DNA from: JBBSGC01 sp038254525
GTDB lineage: Bacteria > Actinomycetota > Actinomycetes > Propionibacteriales > Nocardioidaceae
Assembly (NCBI GenBank): GCA_038254525.1
Contig: JBBSGC010000008.1
Span: forward strand, 1-34,331
Direction: 5' to 3'
Length of the DNA stretch: 34,331 nucleotides
Shown here: positions 7,829 to 15,545 of the stretch, in pieces
Position numbering within the stretch: position 1 is the first letter of the stretch
Layout: every line of letters begins with the position of its first letter
The notes under the pieces: generated by a model
The model's database searches: none
The model's input: the letters and a program-made list of their open reading frames with translations, nothing else
Told to the model about the DNA's origin: nothing
Made by a program: the position numbers and the translations under genes

Positions 7829-9646
7829 TCACGGTTGATGGACCGTGGTCAAGCTGCGGCGCTCGTCGAAGGGCACCAGCTCGCCGTGCGCCGCGCCGGC
7901 AGCGTCGAGGCCGACCACGTGGCGCGCCGCGCCGCTGACCGGGCACGACCACTCACCGCGGACGTCGACCAGCCGCACACCAGGTGACTCCAGCCAGCGC
8001 AGCAGGCGCTCGCTCTCGGCCGGGGTAGCACTCGGCGCGGGTCCCGGCCCACCTTCCACCGTCTCCGCCGAGGCGATCAGCCGGGCGACGAACTCAGGGG
8101 CGCTCACCGGGCCCGCCATAACGCCGGCGGAGGCCAGCCGTCCATTACGGATCACGTGGACGTCCCAGCCGCGGTCGTCGCGCTGCAGGGCCGCCACGAC
8201 CTGGGGACAGCGGCTCAACGCGCTCAACCGCTGGGCGCGCGCCGTGCCGCGTACGAAAGCGCCGAGCCGGTCCCGCTGAGTGCCGGCATCCTCGAACCGC
8301 TCGGCCGCGGCCAGCGCCAACATCTTCGCCGACAGCGCCTGCACCACCGCCGCCGGATCGCAGGTGAGTGCTCGACGCAGCCGGTGGACCTCCGAAAGGT
8401 AGCTCTCGGAATCCACCGCACCGTCGCACGGCGACAGGCAGCGCCCCATCTGCGCGAGCACGCACGCCGTGCCGTTCGGCTTGCGGGCCAGCCGTCCGGA
8501 GCACTGGCGCACCGCGAAGGCGTCGTGGGCGGCGCTCATCGCGCGCTCTGCTGAGCGGCGTGACGAGAAGGGCCCGACGTAGTCTGCACCGTCGTCGAGG
8601 ACCCGGCGGACCAGGGACAGCCGTGGCCACGGCTCGTTGGTCAGCTTCAACCAGATGACGCGCTCCGGGTGCCGGGAGCGCTTGTTGTAGCGCGGTTTGT
8701 GCTCGGCGATCAGCCGCAGCTCGCGCACCTCGGCCTCCAGAGCCGTTGCGCACACGATCCCCTCGACCGACTCCGCCAGTCGCACCATCTCGCCCATGCG
8801 CGAGCGCGTCTCGCTGGCCGTGAAGTAGGAACGGACGCGTGCGCGCAGGTCCTTCGAGGTTCCGATGTAGAGCACCCGGCCACGGGCGTCTCGGAAGAGG
8901 TAGACCCCCGGGGCGTGGGGCAGCGGCTCGGCGAGGTGGCGCTTGCGCCGCTGCTCGGGGCTGACCCGGGAGGAGAACGTGGACAGCTCCTCGAGCGTGT
9001 GGACACCGAGGTTGCCGAGCCGGGCGATCAGGCCGTGCAGCACGTCGACCGTCGCCCGTGCGTCGGACAGCGCGCGGTGGTTGGGGCGCGTGCCCGAGCG
9101 GAACGCCTGCGCCAAGGTGGCGAGCTTGCAGTTGGGCACCTCGTCGCGGGTCAGCACCCGGCGGGCGAGCCGCGCGGTGTCGAGCACCTCGAAGGCGGGC
9201 CAGGGACGGTCCAGCCTGGCAGCGAAGTGGCGCAGGAAGCCCACGTCGAACGGCGCATTGTGGGCGACCAGCACGCACCCGTGTGCGAACTCCAGGAATG
9301 CCGGCAGGACGGTCTCGATCCCGGGGCAGTCGGCCACCATCGTGTCCGTGATCCCGGTCAGCACCGCGATGAACGCCGGGATGGCGGTGTGCGGGTTGAC
9401 CAGCGTCTGGAACTCACCGACGACCTCCCCGCCACGGACCTTCACCGCACCGAACTCGGTGACCATCGACCCCCCCGCGGGTGAGCCGCCCGTGGTCTCC
9501 AGGTCGACGACGCAGAAGGTCACCTCCGACAGCGGTCGCCCCAGCTCGTCGAAGGACGCCTGGACGGTGCGCGGCCGGGTCGGCGCCCCGAAGCGGTCGG
9601 CGGGCGTCGCCACCACACCGGCGGCCACCGCGTCCATCGGGCTCAC
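7829..9646 (-). CDS. DEDDh 3'-5' exonuclease fused to a UvrC-like GIY-YIG protein
   Basis: 605 residues. The N-terminal part (about 40-205) is a DnaQ-type exonuclease with all five acidic/His positions visible: Asp48 and Glu50 (DLETTG), Asp134 (HNAPFD), His190 and Asp195 (HRALSDA). Next comes a UvrC-like GIY-YIG domain from about residue 240 (GVYLFRD ... VLYIGTSKDLRARV), then a Cys-containing stretch like that of UvrC and a UVR-like helix (FEDAGTQRDRLGAF). The fusion is known in Actinobacteria (Rv2191 type) and in Cho-like proteins; a DNA repair role is likely but not proven. The frame is open to TTG 9655, but a TACGTT box 7 bases before GTG 9646 points to a leaderless start there. Divergent from the NYN gene. 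Confidence 0.9.
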   Translation of the reverse strand: MSPMDAVAAGVVATPADRFGAPTRPRTVQASFDELGRPLSEVTFCVVDLETTGGSPAGGSMVTEFGAVKVRGGEVVGEFQTLVNPHTAIPAFIAVLTGITDTMVADCPGIETVLPAFLEFAHGCVLVAHNAPFDVGFLRHFAARLDRPWPAFEVLDTARLARRVLTRDEVPNCKLATLAQAFRSGTRPNHRALSDARATVDVLHGLIARLGNLGVHTLEELSTFSSRVSPEQRRKRHLAEPLPHAPGVYLFRDARGRVLYIGTSKDLRARVRSYFTASETRSRMGEMVRLAESVEGIVCATALEAEVRELRLIAEHKPRYNKRSRHPERVIWLKLTNEPWPRLSLVRRVLDDGADYVGPFSSRRSAERAMSAAHDAFAVRQCSGRLARKPNGTACVLAQMGRCLSPCDGAVDSESYLSEVHRLRRALTCDPAAVVQALSAKMLALAAAERFEDAGTQRDRLGAFVRGTARAQRLSALSRCPQVVAALQRDDRGWDVHVIRNGRLASAGVMAGPVSAPEFVARLIASAETVEGGPGPAPSATPAESERLLRWLESPGVRLVDVRGEWSCPVSGAARHVVGLDAAGAAHGELVPFDERRSLTTVHQP

Positions 9647-9653
9647 GCGACGC

Positions 9654-9659
9654 AACGTA
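9654..9659 (-). promoter_or_regulatory. -10 box TACGTT of a leaderless promoter for the exonuclease/UvrC-like gene
   Basis: Minus-strand TACGTT lies 7 bases before GTG 9646. If used, it excludes the slightly longer TTG start at 9655, which would fall within the promoter. Confidence 0.45.
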
Positions 9660-9701
9660 TGGCCGGGGACCGACGAAACCTCTCCGGCGCGCCCTGGGGC
9701 C

Positions 9702-9707
9702 TAGGCT
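9702..9707 (+). promoter_or_regulatory. -10 box TAGGCT for the NYN-domain gene
   Basis: TAGGCT fits TANNNT. Transcription from about 9714 gives a leader of about 42 bases with a GGGAGG ribosome site at 9745-9750. It lies about 45 bases from the divergent exonuclease promoter. Confidence 0.4.
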
Positions 9708-9755
9708 CGTGTCGACCCGCGACGAGTCCCGCGGCAGTCGGGACGGGAGGCGCGG

Positions 9756-11117
9756 ATGAACACCGACGAGCCGCCGCTCTCGGCGCCCGACGAAACGGGC
9801 TCACCATCAGAGCCGCCGGCGACGCGCGTCCCCGTGTTGCCGGAGCCGGTGCGGCTGCGGGTCGTGTCGCTGTGCGCCGACGTCCTGGACCTGCTCAGCG
9901 GCGAGCGGCTGCCGGCGTCGCTGAGGCCGGTGCTGCGCTTCGCCCGGTCGCGGAGGGCTCGGCTCGCTGCCGGGCCGATCGCAGCCGCGCTGCTCGATGA
10001 CCAGTTCCGCGAGCGGGTGGCGGCGGCAGTGCGTCCCCAGCATGCGTCGGTGCTCACGGCCATCGAGCACGGGGAACCGGTGGCGGCCGACCCGGTCGAC
10101 ATCGCCGCGCTCGCCTACCTCGTGCGCCCGAGCGGATGGGAGCTGGCGCTCGCCGCAGCGATCGAGCAGGTCGTGAGCGCGGAGGTCGAGTCCGACCCGA
10201 CGCTGCCCCAGGTCCTTCGGCTCCGCGAGCAGCTGGATGCTGCTCGCCAAGAGCTGGCCGGCCGGCAGCGGCGGCTACGCGAGCAGGTAGCCGGGCTCAA
10301 GGCCGAGAACGGGCAGCTGCGCAACAAGCTCGCCGCCGAGCGCTCGCGCACTCAGCAGGCGGTGACGGACGCGGCTGCCGCAGCGGAGTCCGCTCGGGTC
10401 GCGGTGGAGGAGAGCCGACTCGCCGTCGTCGGCGCAGCCGCACAGAGCCGCCGGCTGCGGGCACGCATCGACGCTCTGGAGACCCAGCTGCAAGCCGACC
10501 GGGCCAGCGGACGTGGGCAACGCGGCGGCGAAGCGGTGCGCGCCCGCCTGCTGCTCGAGACGCTCCTCGACGCGGCGCAGGGTCTTCGCCGCGAGCTCGC
10601 CCTGCCCCCGGTGGACGTTCTTCCGGCCGACGGCGTGCTGACGGCACTCGGCCCGGAGGCCGACGCCCCTGACCGCCCACGTGACCGGGCGCTGGACGAC
10701 CGAGACCCGGCATTGTTGGAGCACCTGCTGGCCCTGCCGCGAGCCCATCTGCTGGTCGACGGCTACAACGTCACCAAGCTGCAGTGGGACAGCTCCTCCC
10801 TGGAGGTTCAGCGCAACCGGCTGGTGCGCGAGCTGGCGCCGGTCGCGGCCCGCAACGCCGTCGAGGTCACGGTGGTCTTCGACGGCGCAGAGCTGACCAA
10901 CCGTCCCCCGGTCATCGCGCCGCGAGGAGTACGGGTGCGTTTCAGCCCGGGTGGCGTGACCGCCGACGAGGTGCTGCGCGACCTCGTGCGGGCTGAGCCG
11001 GCGGGACGGCCGGTGGTGGTGGTCTCCAGCGACCGGGAGGTCAGGGACTGGGTGAGCGAGGCGGGCGCGCGTTCGCTACCTGCGCCGGCGCTGCTCGCGC
11101 TGCTCGGTCGCAGCTGA
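9756..11117 (+). CDS. NYN-domain (PIN-like) RNA-binding/nuclease protein with central coiled coil
   Basis: 453 residues. The N-terminal 145 residues are a helical region I do not recognise. Residues of about 150-255 form a charged heptad-rich coiled coil (LREQVAGLKAENGQLRNKL and following). The C-terminal domain from about 325 is a YacP-like NYN domain: HLLVDGYNVTK with Asp335, VVFDGAE with Asp376, TADEVL with Asp404 and SSDREVRDW with Asp426, the acidic set expected for a PIN-fold metal-dependent ribonuclease. NYN proteins of this kind are thought to act in RNA processing; the substrate here is unknown. ATG 9756 has GGGAGG five bases upstream. The Cys-rich small gene follows on the same strand. 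Confidence 0.88.
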   Translation: MNTDEPPLSAPDETGSPSEPPATRVPVLPEPVRLRVVSLCADVLDLLSGERLPASLRPVLRFARSRRARLAAGPIAAALLDDQFRERVAAAVRPQHASVLTAIEHGEPVAADPVDIAALAYLVRPSGWELALAAAIEQVVSAEVESDPTLPQVLRLREQLDAARQELAGRQRRLREQVAGLKAENGQLRNKLAAERSRTQQAVTDAAAAAESARVAVEESRLAVVGAAAQSRRLRARIDALETQLQADRASGRGQRGGEAVRARLLLETLLDAAQGLRRELALPPVDVLPADGVLTALGPEADAPDRPRDRALDDRDPALLEHLLALPRAHLLVDGYNVTKLQWDSSSLEVQRNRLVRELAPVAARNAVEVTVVFDGAELTNRPPVIAPRGVRVRFSPGGVTADEVLRDLVRAEPAGRPVVVVSSDREVRDWVSEAGARSLPAPALLALLGRS

Positions 11118-11193
11118 GTCTGCGCCGGCACTGCCGCGGACCGTCCCGGACCAACCCGGCTGCGGCCGCACGCCAGGTGTCAGTGGTCGGTCG

Positions 11194-11199
11194 TACGGT
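11194..11199 (+). promoter_or_regulatory. -10 box TACGGT for the small Cys-rich gene
   Basis: TACGGT fits TANNNT. Transcription from about 11206 would leave a short leader containing the GAGGAGG site before ATG 11237. It favours that ATG over the GTG at 11177. Confidence 0.35.
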
Positions 11200-11236
11200 C
11201 GCAACCAACGACGACATCCGCGCCGAGGAGGACGAG

Positions 11237-11545
11237 ATGACGCAGCCACCCGAGGCCGCACCGACGGGTTCCCCGCAGCTGCCGCTGGTCATCGACTGCG
11301 GCACCTGCCTGGTCCGCGGCGAAGCGTGCGCCGACTGCATGGTGAGCTGCCTGCTCGGCGGCCCGCCCGATCCCGTCCGGCTCACCGCCGACGAGGTGGG
11401 TGCGCTGGGAGCGCTGAGCGACTCCGGGATGTTGCCCCCCTTACGGCTGGTGACGCCGGTGCCCGAACGGCACTGTGGCGCCGACCAGCGCCGATCTCCA
11501 CCGGCGGCAGAGCCTGAGTTGATCTGGTGCGCCGTGCCTGACTAG
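11237..11545 (+). CDS. Small Cys-rich conserved-type protein of unknown function
   Basis: 102 residues. A tight cluster of cysteines (CGTC, then C, then CADC and C, all within about residues 20-38) looks like a metal site, possibly zinc or an Fe-S cluster. This is followed by an acidic helix (LTADEVGALGALSDSGMLPP) and a Pro-rich tail ending in another Cys. I do not recognise the family; it is not a WhiB protein because the WhiB spacing and the glycine-rich turn are missing. ATG 11237 is chosen because GAGGAGG lies just upstream. The stop codon TAG overlaps a good -10 box for the next transcript. The close position behind the NYN gene suggests a functional link but does not prove it. Confidence 0.7.
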   Translation: MTQPPEAAPTGSPQLPLVIDCGTCLVRGEACADCMVSCLLGGPPDPVRLTADEVGALGALSDSGMLPPLRLVTPVPERHCGADQRRSPPAAEPELIWCAVPD

Positions 11546-11548
11546 GGT
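11519..11548 (+). promoter_or_regulatory. Promoter for the c-di-AMP riboswitch/NlpC-P60 transcript
   Basis: TTGATC (11519-11524) and TAGGGT (11543-11548) are separated by 18 bases, a good match to a vegetative -35/-10 pair. The first three bases of the -10 box are the TAG stop codon of the Cys-rich gene. Transcription would start near 11555 and read into the riboswitch. Confidence 0.5.
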
Positions 11549-11599
11549 GCCAAGCGGTGTCCGTGCGCGTTCGACCACACAGGTCGACGCGGATGCCTC

Positions 11600-11735
11600 G
11601 CCTCATCCGGTGTCGGCCACGCGGTGCGACCCGGAGCCGGGGACCCATGTAGCAGGGGTGAATCGAGCGCTCTCGGGCGCGACTAGGGCTTGATCCGGCC
11701 CGAACCCGTCAGCTGACCTGGCAGGCGATGAGGAT
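11600..11735 (+). ncRNA. Cyclic di-AMP riboswitch (ydaO/yuaA leader)
   Basis: The 208-base gap before the NlpC/P60 gene holds the conserved blocks of the ydaO-yuaA class in the right order: GCCGGGGACCCA (about 11636-11647), GGGGTGAATC (11655-11664), a paired variable region, then CCGAACCCGTCAGCTGACC followed by TGGCAGGCG (about 11700-11727). The known ligand is cyclic di-AMP, and binding normally turns expression off. In Actinobacteria this class often controls cell-wall hydrolases such as Rpf and NlpC/P60 proteins, exactly the gene found here. The ribosome site GAGGAGA (11737-11743) lies just after the last block, so control of translation or early termination are both possible. Edges are approximate. 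Confidence 0.9.
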
Positions 11736-11753
11736 CGAGGAGACCCATCCAGC

Positions 11754-12851
11754 GTGCCAAGCGCCCGGAAGTGGACAGCCGTCCGAGCTACCTTGATCGC
11801 CTGCGCAGTGCTGGCCTCCGGTCTCGCGGTAGTCCCGGCCACCAGCTACGCGACGCCGAAGCCCGATATCCACAGCGTGCAGCGCCAGGTGGACCGGCTC
11901 TACCAGCAAGCCGAGCAGGCGTCGGAGCGATACAACACGATCCAGGTGCAGCTCAATGCGGCCGACCAACGCCTTGACACGCTGAAGACTGACGTCAACG
12001 ACCAGCGGTCGGCGGTCGCCAGGCTGCGCAACCGCGTCGGTGACATGGTGGCGGCGCAGGCCCAGAGCTCACCGGTCGGGCCCACCACCCAGCTGCTCAA
12101 CTCCAGCGACGCCGACTCCTTCCTGACGGGCCTGGCCGCCATGCAGGCCTACGGGACCAAGCAGGCCGACTTGGTCGCCAGCTATGACGATCAGGAGGCC
12201 GAGCTCCTACTGCGCCGAACCCGCCTGCAGGACCAGGTGGACGCCATCACGGCCGCCAAGAACCAGCTTCGCGACGAGAAGGTGCAGCTCGACGCCCGGT
12301 CCGCTGACGCCGAGGCGCTGCTGGCCTCGCTCAAGGCCGCGCAGCGCCGGGCGAGGCTGGCGGCGGAGCGTCAAGCCGCCCTCGCCCATACCACTAGCCG
12401 CAGCGCCGACCCTCGGCCACCGGTGAGCACCAGCTCAGCGCCCAGTCCCTCACCCAGTCCCTCGCCCAGTCCCTCGCCTTCCAGCGTGCCCGGCCAAGCC
12501 ACGGGAAGTGCGTCCACGGCGGTTGCTTTTGCGCTTGCCCAGGTGGGTGACCCCTACGTCTACGGCGCGGCCGGCCCGGATGCATGGGACTGCTCGGGCC
12601 TGACAATGGCCGCCTGGGCAGCGGCCGGGGTCTCGCTCCCACACGCCTCCAGCGTGCAGGTGACCTTTGGCACGGCCGTCTCAACCTCGCAGATGGTCCC
12701 CGGCGACCTGGTCTTCTACTACAGCCCGATCAGCCACGTCGGCATGTACATCGGCAATGGACAGCTCGTGCACGCACCGCATCCTGGCTCATCGGTGGAG
12801 GTCGTGCCGGTGGACTCGATGCCGATCGCAACCGTGCGCCACATCGGCTGA
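11754..12851 (+). CDS. Secreted NlpC/P60 peptidoglycan endopeptidase with N-terminal coiled coil
   Basis: 365 residues. A signal peptide (about 1-33, cleavage near SYA) is followed by a coiled coil (about 38-210), a Ser-Pro linker (about 225-245) and an NlpC/P60 domain with catalytic Cys280 (WDCSG), His328 (SHVGMYIG) and His340. This is the RipA/RPF-interacting plan: the coiled coil can cover the active site until activated, and the enzyme cuts stem peptides during growth or division. The start is GTG 11754 with GAGGAGA 10 bases upstream. A cyclic di-AMP riboswitch precedes it, linking wall hydrolysis to turgor signalling. In M. tuberculosis an NlpC/P60 gene (Rv2190c) lies at the same relative place. 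Confidence 0.93.
   Translation: MPSARKWTAVRATLIACAVLASGLAVVPATSYATPKPDIHSVQRQVDRLYQQAEQASERYNTIQVQLNAADQRLDTLKTDVNDQRSAVARLRNRVGDMVAAQAQSSPVGPTTQLLNSSDADSFLTGLAAMQAYGTKQADLVASYDDQEAELLLRRTRLQDQVDAITAAKNQLRDEKVQLDARSADAEALLASLKAAQRRARLAAERQAALAHTTSRSADPRPPVSTSSAPSPSPSPSPSPSPSSVPGQATGSASTAVAFALAQVGDPYVYGAAGPDAWDCSGLTMAAWAAAGVSLPHASSVQVTFGTAVSTSQMVPGDLVFYYSPISHVGMYIGNGQLVHAPHPGSSVEVVPVDSMPIATVRHIG
12441..12476 (+). repeat. Three tandem 12-base repeats encoding a Ser-Pro linker
   Basis: The unit CCCAGTCCCTCR occurs three times in a row (12441-12452, 12453-12464, 12465-12476) with one base difference. It encodes Pro-Ser repeats between the coiled coil and the catalytic domain of the NlpC/P60 protein. 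Such in-frame units can change in number by slippage and so change linker length. Confidence 0.85.
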
Positions 12852-12891
12852 CCAGCTCGTCGCCAGGCCGGGAGACTTCGGCTCCGGTGCC

Positions 12892-12897
12892 TACACT
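12892..12897 (+). promoter_or_regulatory. -10 box TACACT of a leaderless promoter for the HEXXH peptidase gene
   Basis: TACACT lies six bases before GTG 12904. It fixes the start, although the frame is open from 12667 within the preceding gene. No ribosome site is visible. Confidence 0.5.
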
Positions 12898-12903
12898 GCG
12901 CAG

Positions 12904-14253
12904 GTGAGCGCGTCGCCGCCTGAGCCGCCAGCACACAGCGTGGCGAGGAGGGGCACCGCGATCGCCGCCGCTGTGCTGCTCGTGCTGATCGCCGGTACGT
13001 GGTGGCGGGCGACCAGCAGCCATCCGCCAGCGGCAAGTCCCGCTTCGCGAAGCGGCTCCCGACCCAGTCCTGGCCGCCCCGGCGACGCGCGGGACGCCGC
13101 ACAGATCACCCAAACCCTCACCGCGTTGGCCCGGGCCTGGCGCGGACGCGACCGGGAGGCTTTCGTCGCCGCCGCCGGTCGGCGTCCTGGAGCGGCGGAA
13201 TGGGCCGCCCAAGTCTACCAGGCCCTGTCCGCGCTGCACGTCCGCCGCGTGGCGCTGCGCTACGCGGGCCACCCGACCTCGGTGGCTGGGGCTGCGCCGG
13301 GTCCGGCCGACGAGTTCCTCGGCGACGTCGAGGTCCGCTGGGTTCCCGGCACGCTGCCACGACCGGGCTATCAGACGGCGCCGGTGAGCGTGCGCCTGCG
13401 CCTCGCCGAAGACGCCGGCTCGGTCTCGGTGCTGGGCGTCGCCGGACTCCGCGCAGGCACCAGCACCGATGGGCAGCCGCTCCCGGTGTGGCTGGCCGGC
13501 GACCTCACGGTCGACCGCTCCGGGTCGGTCCGCTGCATCGGGGTGGACACGCGCCCACGCAGCGCCCACTGCGCCGGGCTCGCGCGAACAGCGGTCACCG
13601 ACCTCGGGGCGTTGCTCCCCTTCCGACTCCGCGAGCGCGGCGGGTCCCTGAGCATCGTGGTGCCGGCCGACGAGCCGCTGTCGGCTGCCCTGCTCGGGTC
13701 CAGCGCCAGCGCGCTCGACCAGATCGCAGCGGTCACGACGACCGTCGACGCCAGCGACTCCGCCGGGGCGCCGGCGATCGTGGTCCTCAACCCCGCGGTT
13801 TTCGACAGGCTCGACCCAGCAGGTGCGCAGGTCGTGGTGAGCCACGAGGCCACCCATGCCGTGACGGGGGCCGCCGCGGCGGCGATGGAGCCATGGGTGG
13901 CCGAGGGGTTCGCCGACTACGTCGCTCTGCACGACGGCCGGGTCCCGGTTTCGCGGGCCGCCGCTCAGCTCCTGTCGCACCTGCGGGACCACTCGCTGCC
14001 CAACCACCTGCCGAGCGGCGCGGACTTCGGCGCCGCTCGGCACGGGCTCGGCCGCACCTACGAAGCGGCTTGGCTCATCTTCCGCTATCTCGCCGGCACC
14101 TACGGCAACACTGCGGTCGTCGACTTCTACCGGCGGGTGCTTGACGGTGACAGCGTGGCTGGCTCACTTCGTGCTGACTTCGGCCTTCCCGTCGCCGGCT
14201 TGACCACCCGGTGGCGGGCGTACCTGCAGAGCCTGGTGGCGGCGGGTGCCTGA
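12904..14253 (+). CDS. Membrane-anchored HEXXH metallopeptidase (gluzincin, peptidase MA-like)
   Basis: 449 residues. A single N-terminal transmembrane segment (about 18-38) anchors the protein with the bulk outside. After a Pro/Ser-rich stretch comes a domain of unknown type (about 65-240). The peptidase domain has HEATH at 314-318 and a downstream EGFADY with Glu334; the HEXXH plus Glu spacing fits zinc gluzincins such as the peptidase MA/M1 group. The substrate is unknown. The GTG start at 12904 fits a leaderless promoter; 52 bases separate it from the NlpC/P60 stop. The end overlaps the following M48 gene by eight bases, so the two metallopeptidases are probably co-translated. Confidence 0.8.
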   Translation: MSASPPEPPAHSVARRGTAIAAAVLLVLIAGTWWRATSSHPPAASPASRSGSRPSPGRPGDARDAAQITQTLTALARAWRGRDREAFVAAAGRRPGAAEWAAQVYQALSALHVRRVALRYAGHPTSVAGAAPGPADEFLGDVEVRWVPGTLPRPGYQTAPVSVRLRLAEDAGSVSVLGVAGLRAGTSTDGQPLPVWLAGDLTVDRSGSVRCIGVDTRPRSAHCAGLARTAVTDLGALLPFRLRERGGSLSIVVPADEPLSAALLGSSASALDQIAAVTTTVDASDSAGAPAIVVLNPAVFDRLDPAGAQVVVSHEATHAVTGAAAAAMEPWVAEGFADYVALHDGRVPVSRAAAQLLSHLRDHSLPNHLPSGADFGAARHGLGRTYEAAWLIFRYLAGTYGNTAVVDFYRRVLDGDSVAGSLRADFGLPVAGLTTRWRAYLQSLVAAGA

Positions 14254-15532
14254 TCGCCGGTTCCGACCTCCCCAGTCCCGAGCCGAGCGCCGCACCGTGG
14301 CGGCCGCCTGCGGCAGTTGCGTGCTCGTGCTCGTGTCGGTCGCCGGGTGGGGTACGCCGTGGGACTGGCTGCCCGGAGGCGCACTGCCGCCGCTGGACCC
14401 CACGGGAGGCCTGGGAACGGTCCAGCTGCGGCGCATCGCCGCCTATCGCAGCGCGGTCGTGCCGGTCAGCCTGCTCGCGGTCGGTCTGTCGTCGGCAGTG
14501 GCACTCGCTCTGGGCCTGACGACGTGGGGATCGTGCCTGGTGCGCAGGTTGCCGGGGCGGCGCCGGTGGCCGGTCCAGGCGCTGCTGGCGGTGGCGTTGC
14601 TGCTCGCGGTCGGTCAGCTGGTGACGCTGCCGCTGCTTGCCCGGGTCCAGGCGGTGCAGCGCTCGGTGGGCCTGTCGACCCAGGGCTGGGCCGCGTGGGG
14701 GTTCGACCTGGCCAAGGGCTACCTGGTCACCGTGGTCATGACCGCCATCCCGGTGCTGATCGTGCTGGCCCTCGCCCGGCGGTTCCGGCGGTGGTGGCTC
14801 CCTGCGGCACTGTTGTCAGCCGGCCTCGTGGTGGCCGGCTCGTTCGTGTACCCACTGGTGGTCGAACCGCTGTTTAGCTCCTTCTCGCCGATGCCCGCGG
14901 GTCCCCTGCGGACCTCGCTGCTGGAGCTGGCCGCTCGCGACGACGTGCCGGTCGACGATGTGCTGGTTGCCGACGCGTCGCGGCGGACCACCGCGGTCAA
15001 CGCCTACGTGTCCGGCTTCGGTGCTTCCCGCCGCATCGTCGTCTACGACACCCTGCTCCAGCAGGCCAGCCCGGCGGAGGTCCGGCTGGTCGTCGCTCAT
15101 GAGCTCGGCCACGCCAAGCGCAACGACGTGCTGTTCGGCACCGCGCTGGGGGCACTGGGCTCGCTGGTCGGCATCAGTGCGCTGGCCCTGCTCGTGAGCT
15201 CACCGCGACTGGCTCGTCGAGCCGGCTACGCCGACGCCGGTGACGTGGCCGTGGTCCCGGCTCTGCTGGCGCTGGCCGCCGCCGGCACGCTGTTGGTCGC
15301 GCCGTTGCAGAACGTGGTCAGTAGGGCGATCGAGGCCCGCGCAGACGTACACTCGCTGGACCTCACCCGCGCCCCGGCGACCTTCATGGCCACCCAGCGG
15401 CGGCTGGCCACGGCGAACCTGTCACCGCCCGAGCCAAACCTGTTCAGCTACCTGATGTTCGCCAGCCATCCGTCGCTGGCGCAACGCATCGCCATCGCCC
15501 AGGGCTGGGCGGCCGAGCACCCGACGCCCTGA
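14246..15532 (+). CDS. M48 family (Ste24/CAAX protease-like) membrane metallopeptidase
   Basis: 428 residues. Several transmembrane helices (about 20-40, 75-95, 110-130, 150-175, 185-210, then about 300-320 and 330-350) surround the catalytic motif HELGH at 285-289, with Glu363 (IEARADVHSLDL) as the third zinc ligand. This matches the Ste24-like subgroup. Actinobacteria lack known CAAX prenylation, so a role in membrane protein quality control is more likely. GTG 14246 lies within the end of the preceding gene (eight-base overlap). The gene converges with the response regulator gene, only 13 bases apart. Confidence 0.88.
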   Translation: MPDRRFRPPQSRAERRTVAAACGSCVLVLVSVAGWGTPWDWLPGGALPPLDPTGGLGTVQLRRIAAYRSAVVPVSLLAVGLSSAVALALGLTTWGSCLVRRLPGRRRWPVQALLAVALLLAVGQLVTLPLLARVQAVQRSVGLSTQGWAAWGFDLAKGYLVTVVMTAIPVLIVLALARRFRRWWLPAALLSAGLVVAGSFVYPLVVEPLFSSFSPMPAGPLRTSLLELAARDDVPVDDVLVADASRRTTAVNAYVSGFGASRRIVVYDTLLQQASPAEVRLVVAHELGHAKRNDVLFGTALGALGSLVGISALALLVSSPRLARRAGYADAGDVAVVPALLALAAAGTLLVAPLQNVVSRAIEARADVHSLDLTRAPATFMATQRRLATANLSPPEPNLFSYLMFASHPSLAQRIAIAQGWAAEHPTP

Positions 15533-15545
15533 CGGTGACCTGGGG

